Shown here: piece by piece, positions 42,903 to 55,643 of the stretch
Position numbering within the stretch: the stretch's first letter is position 1
Layout of the letters: the number at the start of each line of letters is the position of its first letter
Position numbers and translations under genes: made by a program
The notes under the pieces: model-generated
What the model saw: the letters and a program-made list of their open reading frames with translations, nothing else
Database searches by the model: none
Told to the model about the DNA's origin: nothing
Assembly (NCBI GenBank): GCA_017893485.1
Contig: CM030365.1
Coordinates: 28,976,289 to 29,040,288 of the forward strand
DNA length: 64,000 nt
Direction of reading: 5' to 3'
DNA from: Hemerocallis citrina
Taxonomy: Eukaryota > Streptophyta > Magnoliopsida > Asparagales > Asphodelaceae

Positions 42903-43642
42903 CTTGAGGTGATAAGCAGAAGGGACGGCTTCGAGGGCAGCTAGGCCAGGTCAGCCCAGGATCACATTATAAGCAGTGGGGACATCGACGACCATGAAGT
43001 CCATCGGCTCCGTTCGGGTAGTAGGAGTTTTGCCAGCGGTTACATCGAGGGTGATCACCCCTTCAATAGTCACTGGCACTCCCGTGAACCCATGGAGTGT
43101 GTAGCCTGCGGGCTTAAGTCTGTCCCGGGATAGTTTGAGACCTTTGAAAGCGGCGAGGAAGAGGATGTTAACGGAGCTGCCATTGTCCACCAGGATCCTT
43201 TCCACTTTAAAGTTAGCTATATGGAGGTTGATGACAAGTGCGTCACAATGAGGGGTTCGGACACCCTCAAGGTCTTCATCTGAGAATGTGACGGGTACTC
43301 CGAGGCCTTTAGGAGGAGGTGTGCCACGAACCGAATTACCTTTTATTATAAATGCCTTTCGAGAGGAGTTGGAGGAGCCCCCCATCGGGCCCCCATGAAT
43401 GAGGTGCAGGACACGCTCCTCTTCGAATTCGGGTGTCTCATCGCATTGTTTGGGTCGCTTGTTAACCCCCCGAGGGGGAGGCGGAAGGTCGGTTCGGTCC
43501 TTTCTCACGAATTTGGCCAGTTGCCCCCTCTGGATGAGGGCTTCTATCTCGTTCTTCAGGGCCTGACATTCATTGGTGTCGTAGCCATGGTCCTGGTGAT
43601 AGCGGCACCATTTTTCTTTGTCTCTCTTCTTGCAAGGGGTGT
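42903..43642 (-). pseudogene. Tat-type aspartic protease and linker
   Basis: Zinc-knuckle-like WCRYHQDHGYDTNECQALKN, linker PPPPRGVNKRPKQ and IHGGPMGGSSNSSRKAF, then protease VERILVDNGSSVNILFLAAF (catalytic Asp-Asn-Gly) and MDFVVVD-like (MDFMVVDVPTAYNVILG) end. It processes Gag-Pol in the particle. Active-site residues are intact here, unlike 2537-2878. Damage: TGA at 42951-42953 just after YNVILG. Confidence 0.85.
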
Positions 43643-44072
43643 TCATTTTCGGGGCAGGGGGTAGCACCCCTTCCTTCTCAACCTCCATAAAAATAGTGGA
43701 AATGTTGGCGTTAAGGGGAGTGAACTTTTCGAACCTGGGGGGAGGCCGGCGCTATATGCCATTGTCCTTCTAGAGCTTCTTGGTTCCCTCTTCTTCTGTT
43801 CCCTTTCTCTTGGACCTGGAGGAAGGCCCTTCAAAGTTGGGGCGGTGCTCAGCTTCCTCGGCCCGAATATACTTCTCGCTTCGGAGAAGGAGATCGGAGA
43901 AGTTCTGTAGAGGCTTCTTGGCAAGGGAGGAGCGGAGGCTGGAATTAAGGACGTTTGATTGGAACGCTGCTGCAGCGACCGACTAGTTGAGGGAAGCGAT
44001 AGACCTAGCTTCCGCGGTGAACCTTTTCACATAGTCTGTTAACTTCTCAACCTTCTTCTGGTTGAGGTAGAG
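43643..44072 (-). pseudogene. Tat-type gag 3' fragment, three stops, cut by family B insertion
   Basis: Same reading frame as protease-RT. Visible: LTDYVKRFTAEARSIASLN, LNSSLRSSLAKKPLQNF, RSEKYIRAEEAEH, RPPPRFEKFTPLNANIS, all matching the intact Gag at about 11530-11900. Stops: TAG at 43983-43985, 43770-43772 and 43752-43754. The intact Gag has Gln at each aligned position. The capsid N-terminal part lies beyond the family B insertion. Confidence 0.85.
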
Positions 44073-47000
44073 TGTAACATCTATTTTTTTTTAATTCCTT
44101 AATTATTTGATTTAAATTATTTTTAAATATGTTTCTGAGTATATTTACCCCTATTAATTTATTTTATTAGCATTAGAATGATTAAATTGATATTTTGGGG
44201 TAAACGGGAAAAATTGAAAATACAGGAGTTTGGAGATGAGTTTTCTCGGAGGAGATGAATCTATTTTGACCTGAAATTTTCCAGGGTGTTTGTATGATAT
44301 CGGAGAGCAATAAAATGTTAATTCGAGGAATTATTATGTTATAACATGAAATGGGAGTTTTAATGCCTATGTGTTTAAAAGCTTAAAAATATTCGTGTGT
44401 GTATATATATATATATGTATTTCTATTGGTTATAACTATTGATATTGATTATAATTATGCATAGAACTGCACTTCTAATTTATTTTATGTCTATGATGTA
44501 CTTAAGAAGATAGTGGAGTGATTTTTGAAAAGAAGTATACTAGAAGGGTATAAAAATAACCCTATGGTCGAAAGAGGGACTTATATTAAATTTTACCATT
44601 ATATTTTCTTATCCATATCCTTACTCCCCCCTCCCACTTCAGTTTTCGGCCAGCAAAACACTTCCCCCGCACCGACCAAGGTAGGCTGCCAAACCCATAG
44701 TGATTTCAACCAAGTTTTGAAGGAAATTTGAGGGCTTGGGCTATTTCCAAGGCGTACAACTCATTTCTGGAGTCCGTTTGTGAGAATACTGCATGTAAGG
44801 TGAGAAATTGTGAAACTCTATTTTGTGTGAATATGTGATTTTGAGTTTTAGTGCTAGAAAATGATATAGTCGGGTAATTAGGTGATGCTAGTAATTATAG
44901 AGAATGAAGATTGGTAAGAAATTAAGTGGTTTGTGAGTTATAAATTAATTAGTGTGTTGGCTTTAGAATTTGGATAATAAATAGAATAATTGATAAGTAT
45001 GAGTTATAGAGATTGTTGTGTATTAAGGGGAAACAATTTAGAATGGGTCTAGTGAAAATTTTATGGAGTTAGAAACCCGTCGGAATCTCAAAAATACGGG
45101 TATACCATGTATGCACGCCGGGTGTTCGGTGAAATACCCGAGCGAGGTTTAGGTGAAAATTTGATGGGTTCGGAGGTGTAATTGAGTCTTATTATTATTA
45201 TTAACTCTAATTTGAGAGATTAGGACAAAGAGGATTAAAGAAATTAGGAAATAGGAAATTTTCCTATTAGAAAGCCTCCGATCGATATGTGAGTTCTTGT
45301 ACTGAATTTCGAATTTGAAATCCGTCGATGTGGCTCACCTACATATGTCATTTGTGACGTGTGGGAGAAGACGGATTCAAATTTGGAGGTCCGTAGGTCT
45401 AGTTTTGAGTTTTAAGCTAATCGGTTCTATAATTTTCCAGTTAGGTTGAAAAAGTTGAACTTCGACTGGCTATCGGGCGGACGTGGGACATCATTTGCTT
45501 TATCCGTCAGGTGAGTATGTTGTATTTAGGTATATTCTATGTTGTGGCCAAATTTTGTTGCATTTCGATATATTTGATAGAAGTTATGCTAAAAATTCAT
45601 TTTTCCGAAAAATACGGATTTTTAAGGCCCGAAAATGGGATTTTGAGATATTTGGTGAAATTAACTATTTTAAGTATATAAAACCTATATTATAGGTTAA
45701 TGTGATATGTTGATGTATAAAAACTAAATATATTAAATTATTTATGCATATTTTTATCCCGTGCATGTTCCGTGCATGTTTTTGGGTATATAGGCCGATA
45801 TAGGTGATTTGGTATATGCGGAGCCTTGTGTATAGGCTAGCATGCTATGGATGGATGTTATAAGATGTAATTAGATGAAATCAGTGATTGTGATCATGTT
45901 TTGGAAACTGTGAAATTATAGTGCACGTTTTGTGCATGGTTTGGGGCATATAGGCTCTTATAGGTGATTTTACTTGCATGGAATAGGATGTATGAGCTAG
46001 TATGCTATAATTGGATACTATGAGATTTAATTAGAGGAAATAAGTTATTTTGGCCGCTTTTCTTGAAAACCCGCATGTGTGGTGTAGGTTTGTTTTTTAG
46101 ATATATCATGATTTCGAATCGGGATGGGATAATTGATGATTAGTAAGTGGGTGTATGTTTACATTATAATTATGTTCGAAGTGAATTAATGGGTAATTAT
46201 ATGATATTATAATGTGATGAAGTATACATTTTGATGCTTTTATGATATGGAATAACATAATGCAATTCTTTTATTAATGATATAACTTGGCATATGCCTA
46301 TGTATGATACAATGAGGTAATGAATAACAGGGTATTTTTAATGTGAGATGTTATGGAAAAATAAATATCTTGGCACATTATTATTATGCAATAATATGTT
46401 ATGATGTTTTATATGCTTAATGACAAGGTGTATGCATAATGTGATATGATGATATGAGGGTTAATATTGTGCACACCGGATATGCCTTAAATGGTATGAT
46501 AAAAGATAAGATGGTATGTGCTAATAAACTGTGTCTTTAATTCACGTGATTAAAATTAAGGTGGTGGCTATTATTGAATTCAAAAGTGTAATGTTGTGGA
46601 ACAAAGTAAGCTGAAAAGATGAAATGATTAATGCTAATAACAGATGTAATCCTGGGGGTTTGGGCTAGACCTCCTAATGCCCAAGGACCGGCTTGGGAAT
46701 AGTGGACCCAAACTTTGTTTGGAGTAAGTGGATTGTATCGCCCAAGCTATCGGCTTGAGGCTCGGTTTCTCTCGATGACAGCTGTCGCGAGGAAGTACCC
46801 AGTTTACCTGGGATGTGGTTTTTCCCTCCTGGCTATCGGCTGGGAGGAAGTACCCAGTTTACCTGGGACGTGGTGTTTTTCCCTCGATGACAGCCGTCGC
46901 GAGGAAGTACCCAGTTTACCAGGGACGTGGTGTTTTTCCCTCGATGACAGCCGTCGCGAGGAAGTACCCAGTTTACCTGGGACGTGGCTTTTTTCCTCGC

Positions 47001-49072
47001 AAGTTCGTCTAGGAGGAAGACGTAGCTTCGGACGAGTAAGGCTCTGTGTGAGCATCGGGCCGCGTGTTTACTAGGCTGTCGGCTTTCAGTATGTTGGGAT
47101 ACTGTGGCTCACTGGTCGACAAACTAATAAAATAACTAAGTGTTAATAAAAATGTGAGAGCAAAGAAAGTGGAAAGTGAATTGTGAATTGTGGATGAGAA
47201 TGAAAGTAGTTGTGAATGAAGTAAATGTAAAGAAAATAAGTTATGAGTTAGTGTATGAAAAGAAGTGATAAATGCAGTACGTGGTTAATTTAAGATGAAA
47301 ATAATAAAAGAGACATGTGTTCGTATGAATAATACGAAGTAATTGTATTATGTATGTGATCATTAAAGTGAAAAATAGTGTGATATAAGTTGTTACACCT
47401 TGGAATTGTGTCAAGAAACTACCTGCCCGCTATTTCTGTGGAAATTGTGAGAACCACCTGCCTTGGCATAATTCACAGGGTGAGTTGGTAGAATAGTGGT
47501 AATGATTGATGGAAATGAGAAATAAAGTAAAGTGAAGATGATAAGTGATTGAAGTGAAGTAATAACCGAGCTATCGGCTTGAGATGTGATGTGATATTAC
47601 CCAAACTGTGTGTTTGAGGTGCAGTGATTATTGCCCAAGCTATCGGCTATGGGGTGTGATATGTGGTGGCCCCAGATTGTGTTTGGGGATTAAGTGAAAA
47701 TGATAATAAGATTTATTGTTTATAAGAAAGAGAAATTACTAAAGTGGTGTAGGGAGTTATGAATGAGCTATAAAATGTGTTTTGATGCAATAAGAATGTG
47801 CATTCGCATAAGCGATACAGTGATGATGTGATGAAATGCAAGTTAATTATAATGTGCAAGGAGAGGTTATGTTTGTGTTATATGACGTGAATGAATATGG
47901 TATTAAGGGAATGAATGCATATGTTTCTGATGTGATACATGATTTAATACAATAAAATAAATACCCGTATTTGGAGAATGGTTACGAAAATGGTTAATGC
48001 AGAAAGTATGTTGTGTCATGAGTTTGTATCCATATAAATGGTTATTAAAGAAAGATGTAATAGTATCATGTAAGTGATATTTATATAAATAACGAAACGC
48101 TAATATGGTGATAATTGTGGAGGAATAAATATTCGGGTTAGGGAATTTAATTTGAAAAGGAATGGATTGTATGGAAATTCGTATTGTGCGAATATAAAAT
48201 AAGGATAAATATGAGGTTGATGTGAAGTATATAGTGGAATGTGTGAATTATGGGTAATTTTATAATTCGATGAAGATTTGAAGAGTATTTTGATATAACA
48301 TCGTATTGATGATGTTTTTAAGTTCAGATGTTCAAGGTGTATCTTCTTACTTGATATTTGTAAGTTTAAATTATTTTCTTTATACAATTTAATTCATTTG
48401 TTAGATTTTTAAATTATACTCATACCAGAAATGGCTAACCCTAATGTTTTCTAGGGGTTAGGGGGTCTCTCTCTGAGAGTGGACAACCCTAACTTTCCTG
48501 CAGGTTGCTAGCAGCAGGGCGAGGTAGTTATAGAGTTAGGAATTTTATTTTGTCGAGATGATAGATTATTTATGTATTTAGTATATGTAGAAAAGTGAAT
48601 GGTTGATGTATTATTTTGTATTATGGTAAAAGTATAGGTATATAGTGCTGCGATGAGATAAGAAAGCCCGTACCCACCTCGTTGTGGAGTATTGGGTTCT
48701 GTGATTGGTTTTTGGAAAGTTTTTCTTTAGTTTCTCTATTACTTATATAAGTTTTTAAAGGAAATTTATGGTTTTTAATTGTTAATTGATATTATGCTAT
48801 GAGTTTGGCCCCCAGAGCATTATATTTATATTGCCTCTGTAATTCTTCTCATTTTGGCCTGGGGAGTCAATGATTATAATGCCTGTGTTGTGAGCTACGG
48901 AATTTAGAGCAGAATTCCGTAACCCTTTTGTGTTTCGGGGTAGAAATTTCATGGGAGACTCTGCCAAAATTTTATCTGAAATATATCTATCTCAGTTTAT
49001 GTTTAAAGTGATATAGAAATTGAAAGAATTGAATTTGGAGTCAAAAAAAATATATATATTTGGGGTGTTACA
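44073..49072 (+). repeat. 5' LTR of family B element (5000 bp)
   Basis: TGTAACA ... TGTTACA, a perfect 7-bp terminal inverted repeat. Non-coding, AT-rich, with an internal hairpin-unit array (46785-46990). Short frames such as 45483-45695 and 44525-44731 recur in every LTR copy and are repeat artefacts. The right half matches the truncated inverted LTR at 23674-25643. Confidence 0.92.
46785..46990 (+). repeat. ~58-bp hairpin-unit array in 5' LTR, 4 units
   Basis: Units GAGGAAGTACCCAGTTTACC, TGGGACGTGGTGTTTTTCC, CTCGATGACAGCCGTCGC; CCCAG-TTTAC-CTGGG can fold as a hairpin in most units. Four units here and at 58365-58565; three at 60860-61005 and 63295-63440. Confidence 0.88.
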
Positions 49073-49075
49073 ATT

Positions 49076-49087
49076 TGGTATCAGAGC
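49076..49087 (+). other. primer-binding site (initiator-Met tRNA)
   Basis: TGGTATCAGAGC, three bases after the 5' LTR end. Confidence 0.92.
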
Positions 49088-49700
49088 TTAGGTTAACTAG
49101 GAATTTGTTAATCCTAGCGTTCTTGCCATGTGAGTATGGGTTCATTATTGCTTAGTTGGAGATAGAGAGTGTATTTTTGCGGGTGTTTTGTTGAAGAATA
49201 GATTATATTGTGGAATGGTGCGATCCTCATTAGACCTTGGTCTGACTTTGAGTCAGCATTACCTTTCATGACCCTGCATATGGGTTGACGTCTGTAGAAA
49301 TCCCGGTGTGAATTTGTGCACTATTGGAGTATTATATTATATTGATTGTTGTGTGCCGTAAGGGGCTATTCCCAAGAGATCTTGTGTAGGTCCTATGGAC
49401 GTATGATCTATAGGTGTATATTTTATAGATTGAGGAGTGATGTGTGGTTATGGTTTTATCCCATATTTGGGGAGATTGATTGGTTGTAGAGGTTATGTAG
49501 GTCATTTGCGTAGATGGGGTATGGTGCAGGGAGGATTCGGGTGAGACAACCTGATGAAACCCAGTGTTTGATTGTATGTAATGCCTTGGACGATGAAAAT
49601 TATGCCCGTTGGGTTTGGTGGAAATATTTAAGGCAAAGATTGAGATTGTTGATGGGGTTTGCAAAGTTTCTGATATATTCGATGGGGTTTTTGGTCCCCC
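49088..49700 (+). other. interior of family B element, gag/protease not recognised
   Basis: Region where gag and protease are expected. I cannot recognise them; it is either deleted or mutated beyond reading. Only about 650 bp separate the primer site from RT sequence, so a large deletion is likely. Confidence 0.5.
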
Positions 49701-51900
49701 ATCTTGGCGAACTCTGGAGTTCAAGATTGATTTGATATTTGGTATGACTCTTATTTCTAAATCAGTTTGTGCTATAGCACTTTAGGAATGGGGAGAGATG
49801 AAAGAGAATTTGAGGTGGTGTTTTTGGAAAAGGTTATCGGTTTAAGTGATATGCCGTAGGGTGTACCGGTAGTTTTGTAACAAAGAAGGTAGTTCACCGA
49901 GAAGGTGTACGGAGTAAGGTGACTATTAAGAATTTTTTTATAAAGAATAGATAATTTGTTGGATTAGTTGCGGGAAGCGCCACTACTTTTGCGGCTAGAG
50001 TTGCACACCGAGTACCGTCAGATAATCCTTGAAGAGGGAAGTATTCCAGGGATTGCTTTTCGTACTCGATATGAATTGTATAAGTTCTCCGTGATGTCTT
50101 TTGGGCTGCCCAACGTCCCTGCAGTTTTTTATGAATATGACGAATTGGACCTTTCACCCTTATATTAATAGGGTGTGATTGTATTTGTATATGATACTTG
50201 GTGTATTTTCGCAGTATGGAGGGGCATAGATGGCACCTCAGAACTGAGTTGTAGACTCGTTGGGACTAGAAGCGGTATGAAGGGTCTGTAAATTTTCATT
50301 TTTAGGAGTGAGAAGTGTGATTTTTGAGGGCATATTGTGTCTGCTGAAAGCGTATCTGTGGATCTAAAAATGTTTACAGAGGTAAAAAAATGGGAGATAA
50401 CCCACAAATGTGTCAGAAATTCTGAGTTTCTTGGTTTTGGATGTCTATTATGGGCGATTCATTCTTCGATTTTCTGTTATTGCTGCACCGATGAATCAGT
50501 TTCCCAGGAAGAATGTGCCGTTCGTATGACCGGTGCAGGGTGAAAAGATATTTTCAAGAGTTGAAGGAAGAATAATGACAGATGCTGTTTTGAATACCCC
50601 GAGACGGGAGTGCCTCTCTCTATATATATATATTGATGCTGGTGGTACATGTAGGTGCAGTTGGTGCATGAGGGCAGGTTAGTGCCTTATATATTTGGGT
50701 CGTCGAGGTTTCATGGAGAGTGTGATTTTGGGCAGATTTGAAATCGACAGCAGTGTTGTATGCGATTGAAGATATGGAGACATTATTTCTTGGAAGGATA
50801 GTTTTAGCTTTTGCAGATCATAAGAGTTTAACGCACATGTTCTTGTAAATGATTTTAGCAGGAGGCAATAAACATGACTTGAGTACCTTGGTAGCTTGGT
50901 ATGGAAATAAAATACCACCCGGGGAAGAAATAAGGTGATGAATGCTATAAATGGAAAGAAGGTTTTGGTCCTAATGACGTCCCAGGAGTGGATGGTGTTA
51001 AATTTATTAGATCAATTTGACTTTATTTCCATAGTAGAGGTTGACACGACCTTATATATTGGTAGTGTATCAATACAGCTGTCCATCCTACAATTGATCA
51101 GTCAAACATGAATTCAAAATTTCTGCTTGCGACAGAGGATGCATGGTTGAATTCTGGATGGGATTAATGAATGCAATGCAGATTGGTCAGTAGGCAGTAG
51201 GGAAAATCCTTGTTATTATCGTAGATTTGGTGTTCTTGATGAGGATGGCTTATGGTAGTAGGTGATGGAGAATGTTCCTTATGCTCGGTATATTGTCTAT
51301 CCCGGTGGCATGAAGATAAATTAAGGTTCCAGGAGAATATTTTATTGGTCCGGAATGCGGAAAAATATTAATTATCAGGTGAGCATGGATAAGCCTCTTT
51401 TGAGGTGTGTAGTCGACAAAAGTAAAGGTGACGCAGATCAGCGGCGAAAGCCTCCAGAAGTTAGAAGTTGGAGATTGGGTATTCTTAAAGGTATCCCCTA
51501 TCCATGGAGCATGCCGTTATAGGAACCGGGGGAAAGTTAGACCCGAGGTATGATGGCCCTTCAGAATTATAGAAAGAATTGGAACTGTGGTATATTGTTT
51601 GAAGCTTACCTCAGAGATGTTAGGCATTCTCGATGTATTTCCTATTTTATGTTGAGAAAATGTGAGAGATCTATCTCCAGTTATGGAGCCACCGCAGATT
51701 GAAGTCCAGCTGGATATGGGATTGGATGTGATACCTATGAAACTAGTGGTTATGATAGGTCGATAGTACGGCGGATCAGACGACGAGTTGTTCAGTTGCT
51801 AATAGTGCAATGAGGTAGTGATGCTGATAATGTACCTGGAAATCCTAGGTAATTGTGTGGAGGAGGTATCTTGAAATCGTTCGAGGAGTTTTCTTAAACC
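49700..51900 (+). pseudogene. chromovirus pol remnant (RT, RNase H, integrase end)
   Basis: Read across frames: EFKIDLIFGMTLISKSV (RT start), ELHTEYRQI, RTRYELYKFSVMSFGLPNVP (RT palm), GHIVSAESVSVDLKMF-like (RT thumb), LKIWRHYFLEG and DHKSLTHMF (RNase H), KYHPGKK (tether), and near 51480-51650 VSPIHGACRYRNRGK, FRIIERIGTVVYCLKL (integrase C-terminal region). Many stops and frame changes; the YIDD box and the integrase catalytic core are not readable. Assignment to Del/Tekay rests on these matches plus the iMet primer. Confidence 0.7.
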
Positions 51901-52961
51901 CCATAGCTCGAGGACGAGCTTCTTTTGAGTTGTGTAGAATGTAACATCTGTTTTTTTTTAATTCCTTAATTATTTGACTTAAATTATTTTTAAATATGTT
52001 TCTGAGTATATTTACCCCTATTAATTGATTTTATTAGCATTAGAATGATTAAATTGATATTTTGGGGTAAACGGGAAAAATTGAAAATACAGGATGTTGG
52101 AGACGAGTTTTCTCGTAGGAGATGAATCTGTTTTGACCTGAAATTTTCCAGGGTGTTTGTATGATATCGGAGAGCAATAAAATGTTAATTCGAGGAATTA
52201 TTAGGTTATAACATGAAATGGGAGTTTTAATGCATGTGTGTTTAAAAGCTTAAAAATATTCGTGTGTGTATATATATATACTAGTATAATGCACGTGCGA
52301 TGCACGCATACAAAAAAACATGTATGCTAAATACCCTGTAAGTATGAGAAACGCTTCAAGTACTCCTTCAAGTATTCGACATTCTTTCCTTGTTGACCAG
52401 AGTTTTGACCTGAAGCATGTTTTTTGCAAAAAGTTCATTAGAAGTTTTCCAAAGCACACCCTACTTGTCACTCACTCTGTAATTTGTAAATGGAGAATAA
52501 AAGTACCTGTAACAACACTTTGATTAAAATGAATTGATATGGCCCCAAAATTTAAATATCATGCATAAGACCACAACAAATACCAAGTGTAGATACTAAT
52601 TTCAACTATAGTCTATACAATACTTACAGGCAAAAACTATCTGAATAACAATAACACGATTTGATTAACTCAAACTACATAATTATAAGAGTTTTTACAC
52701 TGATGTGCAAACTGTTACAACTTCCATTAGGTGTTTCTCCTATTACTGTAAATTTCTATATTCCTCCACCATTTACATCACGGCAAAAGAATTACACCAA
52801 CAATGGGCACAAACCAAATGCACATTGATGCAACAACCAACCAACCAACCCAAGGGCTCCTTTTCTCTATATTACATTTTAAAACAAATAGACCTACTAA
52901 TTCTGTCAATAATTAACACATTTACAGGATCCTCTTATAGTTCTGAGCCTTTTCTTTTTTG

Positions 52962-53216
52962 TCACGAACTTCTCCCTCCATTTTGCTTCTTCTTTTCTAG
53001 TCTAGCCACTTCGTTCAGCATGTCGCCAGCATCGTTATGCATGTCAAGCTTAGCTAAGGCAACTGCCTGCATGTAGAACGCGGTAGGCCAATGAGGATAA
53101 ACACATTGAGCTTGCATTGCATCACGAAGTGCAGCATCAGGTTGATCACACATAAAATAGCAGAGGCTCCGCCTAGCGTACATTGTAGGCGATATCATTG
53201 TCCCCACATCTATGAA
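52962..53216 (-). pseudogene. captured BSK last exon (complete exon)
   Basis: Starts right after a TTTTCAAATAG acceptor (53217-53227) and reads FIDVGTMISPTMYARRSLCY then MCDQPDAALRDAMQAQCVYP..., ending RSS and a stop. This is the C-terminal TPR-containing exon of plant BSK kinases, undamaged at this level but without the kinase domain. Position 53017 region reads NEVARL where the copy at 1-212 has NEAARL. In the Helitron it lies downstream of SPT6 exons on the same strand, so a fused transcript is possible. Confidence 0.85.
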
Positions 53217-55076
53217 CTATTTGAAAAGGATAAAATGAAGTGTTATGATAAGTAGTCATTATTGCAGTGTGTTTTGTGGGTAGCGTGTATGAAAATACGC
53301 CTACTTGTTTATCTCCCTCTTGGTAGTAATGTAGAAAGAGAAAACAAAGATATTTTTGGGAGTTTTAATGTTTGTATTGATGATTCAGAGACTCAATGAG
53401 CCTGCATATACATATCCTCTAGATTTGCCTAGGAATGCTATGTATGTAAATAATGTATCATGCTTATACGGTATACATTTGTACTGTTATAGAATATAAA
53501 TTTGTGTAACCATACTCTCTATTGTAACATGCTATAACAATGGGACATACTATAAAACCTCCAACCTCATACTTCAACCCCATTATGCCTCATAAATCTA
53601 TCTCAGTTCAATATGTGCTCTAGGATTAAACTTTTTTTTGTTGTTTTTACTGATGTTCATTTAGGCAATGATTTAATTAAGCCATAAAAAATCTTCGGAA
53701 TCTAATTTCAAAAATAGTGAAACAATGAAGATATGAAATGGTGAAAAGAGGAAACAATAATCACTAAGCCTATGCAGGCCAAAGAAAACAATAGATGGGC
53801 ATTGCATGCACTGCCTATTACGAAAACCACAATAGAATCCATCATGGAGCGAGCTAATACATTATATAGAACTTCAATTTAGAAGCTCAACTGCATATGA
53901 CAGATCACCAATCATAACAAATAAGATTTATGTCAAAAAACATGTGGATTACTTTTTGCTCATTGCTCTTTGAAAACATGTAACTCTGGTCTCTAGCAAA
54001 TTTCTTTTGGGTGTTTCATTAACCCTTACAGCTTGATTTTAAGAAAATTCCATTAGCGATGAACAGACTATAAATGTGTATGTTCACTTATATACAGAAT
54101 ATAAATGTGCAATGAACAAATAGTATCTATCTGTGTTTACGTACCTACTGATGTGTCATAATTACTAACTTGAGGGCAGCAAAATTTAATTAATTAACCA
54201 TATGAAATGTGGTATAGGTGACAAAAGAAATCATTGATTGTGTTTGTTCATCTACCAAAGAGTTACAGAGTGGCATGATAGTAAAAAGCTTTCAAATCAA
54301 ATGGAAAGAATATGCTGAAATTTGACAACAATATCCAGTAAATTAAGGTTCTAAGCATACTTGAATTCCATAAAAAATATTGCCCAAGAAATCCAAATCC
54401 ATAAAGAAACGTAAAAGTGCATAGAAGGGTATGTAGAACCAACCAAAACAAAACTACAACTGTGTTTTCTAATTGAATAACACTTCTTTGTAGACAAATA
54501 GTCAATAGGTAAGAAAAACCTTTTAAGGTCAGAAAGGAAACAGGATAAATAGCAGTACACTTCAATGCATTTTCAGAGTATAACAACACTCTGGCAAATC
54601 ATTACGGGTTTCAGGATATTCCTATACAGTGGATGTCAATAGAAACACTAATCTCTGGAATGATATTGAAGTAGGAATTCCTTTAGTGGATGATGAGAAT
54701 TAACCCTACATTTTCACAAAACTTATTCATATAGCTAACAACTTGTAAATTGAAGCATTACCAAATGTTGAAAATGAAGCATGCAGCATTTCTACTTACA
54801 TATCATTAGCACATGCACAGATATTGATCTCAAATATCATCAACATAGAATTCGTCATACTAACACAGAAATATTACCCAAGTCTTCAAATACATACTCC
54901 AAGTGCGAATACATCAGCACATAAAGCTGTTCAAAACATCCCAAAGTAGATAACAGAACCCTTAGGAAAGGAAATACACATAGATAGTTCAACTAAGATT
55001 ACTAAAAATATGAAATCCTAATAATTAGATTACTGAAAATATCACTGCCAATCAACTAAGATTCAAAAAAACTTAC
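53217..55076 (-). other. Helitron interior between captured SPT6 and BSK exons
   Basis: About 1.86 kb, AT-rich, no clear exon on either strand. It should contain intron pieces of SPT6 (after the GTAAGT donor at 55071-55076) and BSK (before the acceptor at 53217), joined at an unknown point. Minus frames such as 54263-54589 resemble intron noise. Confidence 0.55.
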
Positions 55077-55643
55077 TGGTTTTGGCCTATGAAAGTCAGT
55101 GATGTTGTTATCCTGAAGCAACTCATAATCATCCACATCGAGGGCATAGTTCTTTTCAGACTCCCTGATCAAATACAAACACAAATATCAACAAAACGAA
55201 AACTACTCGACAACCAAAAAAATTAAAAACAAAAAGGTCATCAAAATTTTCACTTCTTTTTCTTCTTCATCTTCTTCATCCTCTTCCTCGACATCATCTA
55301 GTATGAACCCATTTTTTTCATACTCATCTTGACCCTCTTCTATTCACATCACAAAAAAGTCCACACAAAAAAAAAGTAAACAAAAATTCCAAAACCCTTG
55401 AAATGATTTAGGAACACAAAAGGTCACCTTCTTCGTCTTCCTCATCGTCATCATCATCGTCATCTCCCGCACCGGCTCCAATGTCTTCCTTTCCCGTACT
55501 TCGACCATCCTCTTCCTCCTTGATCTGATCTACACGCAAAACCGACCAAAATGGATGAAAATCTTAAACGAAATTCGAGAAATCGATGAAAAATATGAAG
55601 TAAACTCACCTTCTTCGTTGGAGAGCACCGTTCTGCCGGCTAT
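55077..55643 (-). pseudogene. captured SPT6 5' exons 1-4 (N-terminal acidic region)
   Basis: Exon 1 (55643-55610) AGRTVLSNEE after codon ATA; exon 2 (55529-55428) DQIKEEEDGRSTGKEDIGAG then an Asp/Glu run; exon 3 (55339-about 55254) EGQDEYEKNGFILDDVEEED; exon 4 (55164-55077) ESEKNYALDVDDYELLQDNN, ITDFHRPKP. GT/AG sites flank each. The GFI(V/L)DD and DDYELLQDNN motifs identify the N-terminus of transcription elongation factor SPT6, which travels with RNA polymerase II. Only the acidic N-terminus is present. The presumed start codon is ATA, and joining exons 3 and 4 at the visible sites runs into TGA, so a normal SPT6 N-terminus is not made. Confidence 0.8.

Larger units (their letters stand above)
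32995..44072 (-). mobile_element. Tat-like Ty3/gypsy element with pol and antisense genes (5' part outside window)
   Basis: Minus-strand order: gag-pol pseudogene (44072-39559), tandem array, antisense ORFs on plus, more arrays, polypurine tract, 3' LTR (33556-32995). The presence of a second, archaeal-type RNase H and a long 3' region with antisense ORFs and tandem repeats places it in the Tat lineage. It is cut inside gag at 44072/44073 by the family B element; its 5' LTR and capsid part lie beyond the window. Eight in-frame stops plus one frameshift make it non-autonomous now. Confidence 0.85.

Noticed and set aside
45483..45695. 70-codon frame repeated at 57034, 59527 and 61965
   Set aside because: Conserved only because it lies in copies of the same LTR; no protein family recognised and it lies inside a non-coding LTR.
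46715..47074. 119-codon frame over the hairpin-unit array
   Set aside because: Repeat-derived translation; the unit count varies between copies and both strands are open.
52250..52471. 73-codon frame conserved between the two Helitron copies (also 704-934)
   Set aside because: Conserved because both copies share the Helitron 3' region; it crosses the element terminus into flanking DNA, so it is not a gene.
54263..54589. 108-codon hydrophobic minus-strand frame in the Helitron
   Set aside because: Lies in AT-rich intron-like DNA between captured exons; no family recognised and another frame is open over the same place.
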